DNA of 64,000 nt, taken from assembly GCF_003014735.1 (NCBI RefSeq), contig NZ_PYAX01000011.1, positions 62,001-126,000 of the forward strand. The letters run 5' to 3'. Position 1 is the stretch's first letter, and every line of letters starts with the position of its first letter. This document shows positions 50,888 through 58,394 of this stretch, piece after piece. Below the pieces are notes generated by a model. It was not told the DNA's origin, did not search any database, and saw nothing but the letters and a program-made list of their open reading frames with translations. The translations under genes and the position numbers were made by a program. The DNA is from Saccharothrix carnea. Lineage in GTDB: Bacteria; Actinomycetota; Actinomycetes; Mycobacteriales; Pseudonocardiaceae.

Positions 50888-53179
50888 TCAGGAAACGGCG
50901 GCCGGAACCTTGTCCTCGGTGGACTCCACCGCACCGGCCCGATCCCCGGCCACCGCAGCCGTGCTGCGGAACCCCCGCAACCGCAGGCTGTTCGACACCA
51001 CGAACACCGACGAGAACGCCATCGCCGCACCGGCGATCATCGGGTTCAGCAACCCGGCCGCCGCGAGCGGCAGGGCGGCCACGTTGTAGGCGAACGCCCA
51101 GAACAGGTTGCCCTTGATGGTGCCCAACGTCCGCCTCGCCAACCGGATCGCGTCCGCCGCCGCGAGCAGGTCGCCCCGCACGAGCGTCAGGTCACTGGCC
51201 TCGATCGCCGCATCGGTGCCGGTGCCCATGGCCAGACCCAGGTCGGCCTTGGCCAGCGCCGCCGCGTCGTTCACGCCGTCACCGACCATCGCCACGACCT
51301 TGCCCTCGGCCTGGAGCCGGGCGACGACGTCGACCTTGTCCTCGGGCAGCACCTCGGCGACGACCTCGGTGATGCCGACCTCGGCCGCGACCGCACGAGC
51401 CGCCGCCTCGTTGTCACCGGTCAACAGCACCGGCGTCAACCCGAGCGAACGCAGCTGCCGAACCGCCTCCGCCGACGTCGGCTTCACCGTGTCAGCCACC
51501 ACCAGGACCGCGCGCGCTTCGCCGTCCCACGCGACCAGGACCGCGGTGCGCCCCTTCTCCTCGGCCGCCCGCTTCGCCTCGGCCAACGCGCCGTCCAGGT
51601 GCACGCTCCACTCGGCCAGCAGCCGCTCCCGGCCGACGATGACCGCGTGCCCGTCGACCACGCCCTGCACGCCCAGGCCCTCCAGGTTCTGGAAGCCCTC
51701 GACCTCGGGCAGGTCGCCGACCCGCTCCGCCGCACCACTGGCGACGGCCTTGGCGATCGGGTGCTCGGAGGCGTGCTCCAGCGCCCCGGCAAGGCGCAGC
51801 ACCTCGTCCTCCCCGATACCGGACGCGGTGTGCACGGAGACCAGGCTCATCCGGCCGGTGGTGACGGTGCCGGTCTTGTCCAGCACCACCGTGTCCACCC
51901 GGCGGGTCGACTCCAGCACCTCCGGCCCCTTGATCAGGATCCCGAGCTGCGCGCCACGACCGGTGCCGACCAGGAGCGCCGTGGGCGTGGCCAGGCCCAG
52001 CGCGCACGGGCAGGCGATGATCAGCACCGCGACCGCCGCCGTGAACGCCGCCGACGCACCACCGCCGGCACCCAGCCAGAACGCCAGCGTGCCCACCGCG
52101 AGGGCGATCACGACCGGCACGAAGACCGCCGAGATCCGGTCGGCCAGGCGCTGCGCCTCGGCCTTGCCGTTCTGCGCGTCCTCGACCAGCCTGGCCATCT
52201 GCGCCAGCTGGGTGTCGCCGCCGATCCGGGTCGCCCGGACCACCAGCCGGCCGCCCGCGTTGACGGTCGCGCCGACCACCGCGTCACCGGGACCGACCTC
52301 GACCGGCACGGACTCGCCGGTCAGCATGCTCGCGTCGACCGCCGAGCTGCCCTCGGCCACCACGCCGTCCGTGGCGATCTTCTCCCCCGGCCGCACCACG
52401 AACCGGTCACCCACGGCCAGGTCACCGACCGGGATGCGGACCTCACGGCCGTCACGCAGCACGGCGACGTCCTTCGCACCCAGCTCCAGCAACGCCCGCA
52501 GCGCCGCACCGGCCCGCCGCTTGGACCGCGCCTCGAAGTACCGCCCGGCCAGGATGAACACCGTGACGCCGGCCGCGACTTCCAGGTAGATGGCGCCCGC
52601 GCCGTCAGTGCGCGAGATCGTCAGCTCGAACGGGTGGGTCATCCCCGGCACGCCCGCCGTGCCGAACAGCAGCGCGTACAGCGACCAGGCGAACGCCGCG
52701 ATCGTGCCCATCGAGATCAACGTGTCCATCGTCGCCGCGCCGTGCCGCAGGTTCGCCCACGCGGCCCGGTGGAACGGCCACGCGCCCCACACCAGCACCG
52801 GGGCCGCCAACGTCAGCGAGATCCACTGCCAGTACGTGAACTGCAACGCCGGAACCATCGCCAGCACGACCACGGGCACGGCCAGGACGGTGGACACGAT
52901 CAGCCGCTGCCGCAGCGCCGCGGTCGGGTCCTGCTCTGCCGGCGCGTCGGCCTGCTCGCGCTCGACCACGGGCAGCGCGGCCTGGTAGCCGGCCGCCTCG
53001 ACCTGCGCCACCAGCGTCTGCGGGTCGACGTCCTCGGGGAACGTGACGCGCGCCTTCTCGGTGGCGTAGTTCACCGTCGCGGTGACGCCGTCGAGCTTGT
53101 TCAGCTTGCGCTCGATCCGCGAGGCGCACGAGGCGCAGGTCATGCCGGTGATCGCCAGTTCGATCCGCGTGTCAGCCAT
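50888..53179 (-). CDS. copA: copper-translocating P1B-type ATPase
   Basis: This 763-residue pump has one N-terminal heavy-metal domain (GMTCASC at 12-18) and eight membrane helices. The membrane metal site is CPC (IIACPCALGLATPTALL), with phosphorylation loop DKTGTVT, actuator TGES, the HP motif in HASEHPIAKA and the hinge GDGVND. It exports Cu(I). ATG 53179 overlaps the end of the upstream His-rich protein gene by 8 bases. It is the last gene of the csoR-copZ-His-rich-copA operon, controlled by the CsoR site at 54833. Confidence 0.95.
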   Translation of the reverse strand: MADTRIELAITGMTCASCASRIERKLNKLDGVTATVNYATEKARVTFPEDVDPQTLVAQVEAAGYQAALPVVEREQADAPAEQDPTAALRQRLIVSTVLAVPVVVLAMVPALQFTYWQWISLTLAAPVLVWGAWPFHRAAWANLRHGAATMDTLISMGTIAAFAWSLYALLFGTAGVPGMTHPFELTISRTDGAGAIYLEVAAGVTVFILAGRYFEARSKRRAGAALRALLELGAKDVAVLRDGREVRIPVGDLAVGDRFVVRPGEKIATDGVVAEGSSAVDASMLTGESVPVEVGPGDAVVGATVNAGGRLVVRATRIGGDTQLAQMARLVEDAQNGKAEAQRLADRISAVFVPVVIALAVGTLAFWLGAGGGASAAFTAAVAVLIIACPCALGLATPTALLVGTGRGAQLGILIKGPEVLESTRRVDTVVLDKTGTVTTGRMSLVSVHTASGIGEDEVLRLAGALEHASEHPIAKAVASGAAERVGDLPEVEGFQNLEGLGVQGVVDGHAVIVGRERLLAEWSVHLDGALAEAKRAAEEKGRTAVLVAWDGEARAVLVVADTVKPTSAEAVRQLRSLGLTPVLLTGDNEAAARAVAAEVGITEVVAEVLPEDKVDVVARLQAEGKVVAMVGDGVNDAAALAKADLGLAMGTGTDAAIEASDLTLVRGDLLAAADAIRLARRTLGTIKGNLFWAFAYNVAALPLAAAGLLNPMIAGAAMAFSSVFVVSNSLRLRGFRSTAAVAGDRAGAVESTEDKVPAAVS

Positions 53180-54134
53180 GACCGTGCTCCTCTTCTTCCT
53201 CGTGGCCGTCCTCGGTCGACGTCCGTGCGGGAGCGCCTTCGGTGGTCACGGTGAACTCGGCCGTGCGCACGACCCCGGCGTGCTGGAAGTCCAGGAACAG
53301 CCGGTAGCCACCGGCTGACGGCACCTGCGCCACGAACGCGATCTCCGGGCCGGCCTGCGTCTTCCCGTCACCGGGAGCGCCCTCGGGGTGCACGTGCAGG
53401 TAGGCCAGGTCGCCCTCGCGCAGCGCCACCAGGTGACCATACGCCGCCAGGTAGGGCTGGAGGTCCGTGACCGGCGCGCCGTCCTTGGTGACGGTGAGCT
53501 TCACCGGCGACGACTTGCCCGGCACCAGCTCGCCGTCCAGGCGGACCCGGTAGCCGTCGACCTCGGCCACCCGCGACGGTGCGAAGGTGCGGGGCTCGAA
53601 CGGGCCGGCGGCGTCGAGGTCGACACCGAGCGTGGTCGCCTCGCCACCCGCCGGCTTGAAGTCGGCGAACACCCGGTAGGAACCCGCCTCCGGGATGTCC
53701 AGCGGCACGGTCCACGTGCCGTCCGGCGCCATCTCCGGGTGGACGTGCCGGAAGCCGGAGGTGTCGCGCCGGATCGCGATGAGGTGCATCCGCTTGTCGT
53801 GCTCGACGTCGAAGGCGGTGACCGCCGCGCCGTCCGGGCCCAGGACGCGGAAGGAGAAGTAGTCGGTTCCCGTGGTCAGCGTCGTGTCGGTGGGCGTGAG
53901 GGTGTAGCCGCCCCTGGACGACGCCAGCCCCGCGGGCTGGTCTGGCGCGGTCTCCGCGACGGTGCCGCTGTGGTCGTCCCCGTGCCCGGTGCCCTCAGCA
54001 CCGGACGTGCCGTCGTGACCGCCCGGGGCGGCCTCGACGGCGAAGGGACCGACAGCGCTACCGGCCGCCCAGGCGCCACCGGCGACCAGGGCGAGTACCG
54101 CACCGTAGGCGGAGAGCTTCGCTGCTGTGCTCAT
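53172..54134 (-). CDS. His/Asp-rich membrane-anchored copper-locus protein
   Basis: This 320-residue protein has an N-terminal hydrophobic segment (1-32), then a His-rich linker (GGHDGTSGAEGTGHGDDHSG) and two beta-rich domains. Each contains a HVHP motif (SGFRHVHPEMAPDG and DLAYLHVHPEGAPG), and the tail ends HEEEEEHGHG. The paired HVHP motifs and His tails suggest extracytoplasmic copper binding or storage feeding the neighbouring CopA export path. It is a recognised but poorly named companion of actinobacterial cop operons. Its stop overlaps copA. Confidence 0.82.
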   Translation of the reverse strand: MSTAAKLSAYGAVLALVAGGAWAAGSAVGPFAVEAAPGGHDGTSGAEGTGHGDDHSGTVAETAPDQPAGLASSRGGYTLTPTDTTLTTGTDYFSFRVLGPDGAAVTAFDVEHDKRMHLIAIRRDTSGFRHVHPEMAPDGTWTVPLDIPEAGSYRVFADFKPAGGEATTLGVDLDAAGPFEPRTFAPSRVAEVDGYRVRLDGELVPGKSSPVKLTVTKDGAPVTDLQPYLAAYGHLVALREGDLAYLHVHPEGAPGDGKTQAGPEIAFVAQVPSAGGYRLFLDFQHAGVVRTAEFTVTTEGAPARTSTEDGHEEEEEHGHG

Positions 54135-54239
54135 CTTCAGTCCTCGAGACTGGTGGAGCCCGCCACGTGACGGGCTCCGGTTCGGCTGCGTCGCCGTTGT
54201 TTCTCGGTCGTGTGGTGCTCGGTCGTGTGGTGCTCGGGG

Positions 54240-54446
54240 TCAGCCGGCGAGGGCGTAACCCGCCTCCTCGACGGCCGCGCGGACGTCCGCCTCGTCGACC
54301 GGGGCGGCGCTGGTCACCTTGACCGCGCCGGTCGGCAGGTCGACGTCCACGCCGGTCACACCGGGGATCTGCGAGACCTCCTCGGTCACGGACGCCACGC
54401 AGTGGCTGCAGGTCATGCCGGTGACGGTGTAAGTGGACTCGGCCAT
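54240..54446 (-). CDS. copZ: copper chaperone with heavy-metal-associated domain
   Basis: This 68-residue ferredoxin-like HMA domain has the copper site GMTCSHC (residues 10-16) and the typical VDVDLPTGAVKV strand. It carries Cu(I) to CopA. It is encoded between csoR and the His-rich protein gene, all leftwards. A short tandem duplication follows its stop. Confidence 0.93.
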   Translation of the reverse strand: MAESTYTVTGMTCSHCVASVTEEVSQIPGVTGVDVDLPTGAVKVTSAAPVDEADVRAAVEEAGYALAG

Positions 54447-54503
54447 CGGGAACTCCTGTGTTCGTCGGTCGGGATCGGTCGGGTGCGATCGGGTGCGATC
54501 GGG

Positions 54504-54785
54504 TCAGGAGCGCACGAGGCGCGCGATCGCCTCGCTCGCCTCGCGGACCTTCGCGTCGGCGCCTTCGCCACCCTGGGCGAGGGCGTCGGCCACGCAGTGC
54601 TTCAGGTGCTCGTCGAGCAGGCCGAGGGAGACCGCCTGCAGGGCCTTCGTCGCCGCCGCGATCTGGGTGAGGACGTCGATGCAGTACTCGTCGTCGTCCA
54701 CCATCCGCTGCAACCCGCGGACCTGGCCCTCGACCCGGCGCAAGCGCTTGAGGACGTCGTCCTTGCCTGCCGTGTAACCCCTCAT
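54504..54785 (-). CDS. csoR: CsoR-type copper-sensing repressor
   Basis: This 93-residue four-helix repressor carries the Cu(I) ligands Cys35 (DDEYCIDVL), His60 and Cys64 (DEHLKHC), the CsoR fingerprint. ATG 54785 gives the family length and has GGGGAG upstream; a 16-residue upstream extension runs towards the operator. It heads the copper operon and should bind the G-C palindrome at 54833-54847, releasing it on Cu(I) binding. Confidence 0.93.
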   Translation of the reverse strand: MRGYTAGKDDVLKRLRRVEGQVRGLQRMVDDDEYCIDVLTQIAAATKALQAVSLGLLDEHLKHCVADALAQGGEGADAKVREASEAIARLVRS

Positions 54786-54832
54786 GTCCCACTCCCCTCG
54801 GCCACCTGGTGCGTGCCCGTCAGGGATATTCA

Positions 54833-54847
54833 TACCCCCGGGGGGTA
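54833..54847. promoter_or_regulatory. CsoR operator
   Basis: TACCCCCGGGGGGTA, with flanking AT, is the classical CsoR site form (TAnCCCC...GGGGnTA), 47 bases upstream of csoR. Confidence 0.85.
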
Positions 54848-54984
54848 CCTACGTCAACTCGGGTGGCGGGCCGGGTGAGCGGCGTCACCCGCGAGCGGGC
54901 GATGACCCCACCCTACCCCCGTACTGTATCGACCACCGGTCGGCGCGGTGCCCCGGGCAGTGGCCCGAGGTGAGTCGGCGCTGG

Positions 54985-55176
54985 TCAGTCGGCGCAGCGG
55001 AAGCAGAAGTGCGGGCCGACCGGGCGGTCGAGGCCGTGCCAGCCCGCGGCGACGGCGTGCGCCCACAGGACGCGCCACCTGGCGGCGACCTCGTCCGGCC
55101 GGGCGTGCGCGCGTCCGCAGTGGTCGCAGATCAGGACGAGCGCGGACACGTCGAGGTCACCGGGGATGGCGGTCAC
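54985..55176 (-). CDS. small zinc-ribbon-like protein
   Basis: This 63-residue protein has two Cys pairs, ICDHCGRAH and HFCFRC, likely to bind one zinc ion, with a helical centre (RWRVLWAHAVAAGWHGLDRP). Third-position GC is high. GTG 55176 is the start. It lies between the cop operon and the orphan kinase and points leftwards. The function is unknown; similar tiny Cys4 proteins are common in actinomycetes. Confidence 0.65.
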   Translation of the reverse strand: MTAIPGDLDVSALVLICDHCGRAHARPDEVAARWRVLWAHAVAAGWHGLDRPVGPHFCFRCAD

Positions 55177-55402
55177 AGTGCGGGTATCGACTTCCTGGTC
55201 GGGTGCGGCGGAGCAGGGGGCCGACCGCGTCGGCGGCGGGCGCCTGGTCGTGCGCCGGAATTCTGCTGTCGACCATGGCCGGGTGGTGCGCTGAAACGCC
55301 CGTGCGGAACCTTGCGATCAGCTTTCGATCGCTGCGGGCGTGGTCGTCGTCGGGCACTCTGGTGGCCATGTCACCCCAGGCGGGCCGGCGGTGGGATCGC
55401 TG

Positions 55403-56764
55403 ATGCCGCGGTTCTCGTTGCGCTGGCGGGTCGCGCTGGCCATGGGGCTGGGTTCCGTGCTGCTGACCAGCGCGGTGGCCGTGGCGGTCTGGAACCTCAC
55501 GTCCGGCTACATGCTGCGGCAACGCGAGCAGAGCGCGGTGCGGCAGGCCGAGGTCAACGTGCGGTTGGTCGACGCGGCACTGAGCACCGGGTCCGATGGG
55601 CTGACCGGGCTGCTGACCGGCCTGACCACCGGACCGGACTCGACCGTCCTGCTGTTCCACGACGGCCAGGTGCTGACCAGCGGGCGGCAGGTGGACGCGC
55701 GGGTGCTGCCGCGGCGGCTGGTGGACCTGGGCCGGGAGGGGACTCCCGCGGCTCAGCGGCTCGTGGTGGAGGGCATCCCGGTGCTGGCCGTGACGCTGCC
55801 CATCGAGTCGACCTACGGCGCCTACGTCGAGCTGGCGCCGCTGGTGCAGCTGGACCGCACGTTCCGGTTCCTCAGCGCCCTGCTGGTCGCGGTCACGGTC
55901 ATCAGCGGGTTGCTGGGCGTGGCGCTGGGTTCGTGGGCGAGCCGGCGGGCGCTGCGGCCGTTGACCGAGCTGACCCGGGCGGCGTCCCGGATCGCGGGCG
56001 GCGACCTGGGAGCCAGGCTGCCTGCCCAGACCGACCCCGACCTGAAACCGCTGGCCACGACGTTCAACGCGACCGCGGAGGCGCTGGAGCAGCGGGTGCG
56101 GCGGGACGCGCGGTTCGCGGGCGACGTCAGCCACGAACTGCGGTCGCCGTTGACGACCATGGTCAACGCCGCCGAGGTGCTGCGCCGCCGCCGGGTGGAA
56201 GTGCCCGGCACGGCGGGCAAGGCGCTCGACCTGCTGACGTCCGAAGTGGACCGGTTCGCGCGGATGGTGGTCGACCTGCTGGAGATCTCGCGGGCCGACC
56301 AGCAGGCCGAGGACCCGACGTCGGAGACGATCGACCTGGTCTCACTGGTGGGCAACGTCGTCGCGGCCCGGCCCGGTGGTCCCGTGCCGCTGGACACCGG
56401 TTCGCCGCCGCCGCGGGTGCTCGGCGACCGCCGCCGGCTGGACCGGGTCGTCGACAACCTGCTGGACAACGCCGAACGGCACGCGGGCGGCGTGGTGCGG
56501 GTCGGGGTGTTCGCGCACGGCGGCACGGCGCGGATCGAGGTGTACGACGCCGGGCCGGGCGTGCCACCGGAACTGCGCGACCGCATCTTCGACCGCTTCG
56601 ACCGGGGCACGCGGGCCGGGCGCCGGGGTGCGGACACCGGCAGCGGGCTCGGGTTGGCGCTGGTCGCGCAGCACGTGCAGCGGCACGGCGGCACCGTGCG
56701 GGTGGAGGACCGCCCCGGTGGTGGCGCGCGGTTCGTGGTGGAACTGCCGGAGGCGGAACGATGA
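55403..56764 (+). CDS. orphan HAMP-type sensor histidine kinase
   Basis: This 453-residue kinase has two membrane helices (about 8-34 and 156-178) flanking a 120-residue extracytoplasmic sensor. A HAMP domain (180-232), HisKA with His244 (GDVSHELRSPLTTM), and HATPase with DNLLDNAERHA and DTGSGLGLALV follow. ATG 55403 precedes the family's usual N-terminus. It overlaps the tiny lipoprotein gene (ATGA). No response regulator is encoded beside it, although kinases of this MtrB/CseC-like shape normally follow one. Confidence 0.92.
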   Translation: MPRFSLRWRVALAMGLGSVLLTSAVAVAVWNLTSGYMLRQREQSAVRQAEVNVRLVDAALSTGSDGLTGLLTGLTTGPDSTVLLFHDGQVLTSGRQVDARVLPRRLVDLGREGTPAAQRLVVEGIPVLAVTLPIESTYGAYVELAPLVQLDRTFRFLSALLVAVTVISGLLGVALGSWASRRALRPLTELTRAASRIAGGDLGARLPAQTDPDLKPLATTFNATAEALEQRVRRDARFAGDVSHELRSPLTTMVNAAEVLRRRRVEVPGTAGKALDLLTSEVDRFARMVVDLLEISRADQQAEDPTSETIDLVSLVGNVVAARPGGPVPLDTGSPPPRVLGDRRRLDRVVDNLLDNAERHAGGVVRVGVFAHGGTARIEVYDAGPGVPPELRDRIFDRFDRGTRAGRRGADTGSGLGLALVAQHVQRHGGTVRVEDRPGGGARFVVELPEAER

Positions 56765-56952
56765 GGGCCGCGGCGGTGCTGGTGATGGTCTCGGCGCTGG
56801 TCACGGGGTGTGGCGTGACGACGCAGGACGAGCCGCAACCGTTGGTCACGTCCACCGCCAACCCGGTGCCGACACCGACGCTCACCCAACACCTGGACCC
56901 GACCACGTCCTCCACGACGACCACCACCCCGGCACCCACCACCTCGGGGTGA
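56761..56952 (+). CDS. tiny putative lipoprotein coupled to the kinase
   Basis: This 63-residue product has a lipoprotein signal ending LVTGC (Cys17), then GVTTQDEPQPL and a Thr/Pro/Ser-rich tail. The beginning resembles actinomycete lipoproteins that carry a GerMN domain behind such kinases, but that domain is absent, so this may be a truncated or minimal version. ATG 56761 overlaps the kinase stop. Confidence 0.6.
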   Translation: MRAAAVLVMVSALVTGCGVTTQDEPQPLVTSTANPVPTPTLTQHLDPTTSSTTTTTPAPTTSG

Positions 56953-57173
56953 ACGAGTCCCGCCCGACAGCGAGCCGATCGGCGCTGGCCGGCCCGGCGT
57001 CCTGGCTTGTGGGCGAGACCGCGCTGACCGGGCAACCCCCGCTCGATGACCCACGCGGGCCACGGTGATCGGCGCGGGCCGAGCCCGGAGACCAGGGCGT
57101 GGCGAGCCGCGCCTATCGACCCGGCCCGCACCGACCGGCGCCACCGACGACCGGTGACCCGGATGATGGTCGG

Positions 57174-57980
57174 GTGCGCAGGCGGGTGTTGTCGGTGGTC
57201 GCGGTGGCGGCCATCATCGTGGGCGTGGTGTTCGGTGGGGCGTTCGCGTTCCAGCGCAAGCTCGTCTACCTGCCCAGCGGTGGGCCGTTGCCGGCCGCGG
57301 GTGAGGTGTTGGGCGGTGGGCGGGACGTCACGCTGACCACCGGTGACGGGTTGCGGTTGGCGGCCTGGCACTTCCCGGTGGACGCGGCACGGGCCACCGT
57401 GCTGGTCGCGCCCGGCAACGCCGGGAACCGCCACCTGCGCGTCCCGCTCGCCCGATCGCTCACCGCACGGGGCCTGTCTGTGCTGCTCATCGACTACCGC
57501 GGCTACGGCGGCAACCCCGGCGACCCGACCGAGGCCGGGCTGGCGCTGGACGTGCGCGCGGCCCGCGACTTCCTGGTCCGCGACGCCGGGGTGCCGCCCG
57601 AGCGGCTGGTGTACTTCGGCGAGAGCCTCGGCGCGGCGGTGGCCGCGGAACTCGCGGTCGAGCACCCGCCCGCCGGGCTCCTGCTGCGCTCGCCGTTCAC
57701 GGACCTCGCCTCGGTCGGCGCCCACCACTACCCGTTCCTACCGGTGCGGTGGCTGCTGCGCGACGAGTTCCCGACCGAGCGGCACGTGGCGCGGGTCGAC
57801 GCGCCGGTCACCGTCGTCTACGGCACGGCCGACTCGATCGTCCCGCCCGAGCAGAGCCGCGCGGTGGCGACGGCGGCCGGCGGGCGGTCCGTCGAGGTCA
57901 CCGGCGCCGACCACAACGACCGCGTGCTGCTGGACGGCACGCGGCTGATCGAGGCGGTGAGCGACCTCGCCGGCACCTGA
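57174..57980 (+). CDS. membrane-anchored alpha/beta hydrolase (BEM46/ABHD13-like)
   Basis: This 268-residue protein has an N-terminal membrane helix (about 5-27: LSVVAVAAIIVGVVFGGAFA) and an alpha/beta hydrolase fold. It shows YRGYGGNPGDPTE, nucleophile Ser151 in FGESLGAAV, acid Asp in GTADSIVPPEQS and His in TGADHND. It is probably an extracytoplasmic or membrane-facing serine esterase of unknown substrate. GTG 57174 is chosen because it starts the positively charged end of the helix; an upstream extension to 57099 lacks coding quality. Its last 34 bases are duplicated just after the stop. Confidence 0.83.
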   Translation: MRRRVLSVVAVAAIIVGVVFGGAFAFQRKLVYLPSGGPLPAAGEVLGGGRDVTLTTGDGLRLAAWHFPVDAARATVLVAPGNAGNRHLRVPLARSLTARGLSVLLIDYRGYGGNPGDPTEAGLALDVRAARDFLVRDAGVPPERLVYFGESLGAAVAAELAVEHPPAGLLLRSPFTDLASVGAHHYPFLPVRWLLRDEFPTERHVARVDAPVTVVYGTADSIVPPEQSRAVATAAGGRSVEVTGADHNDRVLLDGTRLIEAVSDLAGT

Positions 57981-58013
57981 GCGGCTGGTCGAGGCGGTGA
58001 GCGACTGGCCGGC
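57941..58013. repeat. direct duplication of the hydrolase 3' end
   Basis: GCGGCTGATCGAGGCGGTGA... at 57941-57974 recurs with few changes as GCGGCTGGTCGAGGCGGTGA... at 57981-58013. The second copy lies after the stop codon and reaches the end of the convergent small gene. Confidence 0.85.
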
Positions 58014-58225
58014 TACCAGGTGTCGTCCGGGCCGTCGTCGGGCAGCGGCACGATGCGGTGCTGGTCGGCGACGTCCATCGGGTCGGCCTCGGGCACGTCG
58101 GGCGGCTCCGGCGCCTGCTGCGCGCGGCCGACGGCGGCCTCCTCGTCCACGATCCCGGCGTCGGGCTCGGGCTCGACGGGCTGCGACTGATCCGCCACGT
58201 CGTTCCACGGCTTTTCCAGGCTCAT
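58013..58225 (-). CDS. small acidic hypothetical protein
   Basis: This 70-residue protein starts MSLEKPWNDVADQSQPVEPE and is dominated by Asp, Glu and Pro; it is probably disordered. ATG 58225 has GGAGG 9 bases upstream, a good ribosome site, which supports expression. The upstream in-frame sequence is not needed. No function is recognised. It is downstream of the debranching-like gene in the same direction, 169 bases away. Confidence 0.6.
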   Translation of the reverse strand: MSLEKPWNDVADQSQPVEPEPDAGIVDEEAAVGRAQQAPEPPDVPEADPMDVADQHRIVPLPDDGPDDTW

Positions 58226-58394
58226 CTCGGTGATCCTCCACAACGGCACGGGCAGGACGTCCGCTGCGACAAGCGTCGCAGCGGACGGACGGATACGACG
58301 TTCAGAAGTGGATTCACAGACCATCGGGGGACCAAACCCGCAGTGCTCGCCGATCGCGTCGGCGTCGAGGCAGCTCGCGTGCGACGAGCCCGCG

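Noticed and set aside
50438..53254. A 938-codon plus-strand frame over copA
   Set aside because: Antisense shadow of CopA, rich in Arg/His/Gln.
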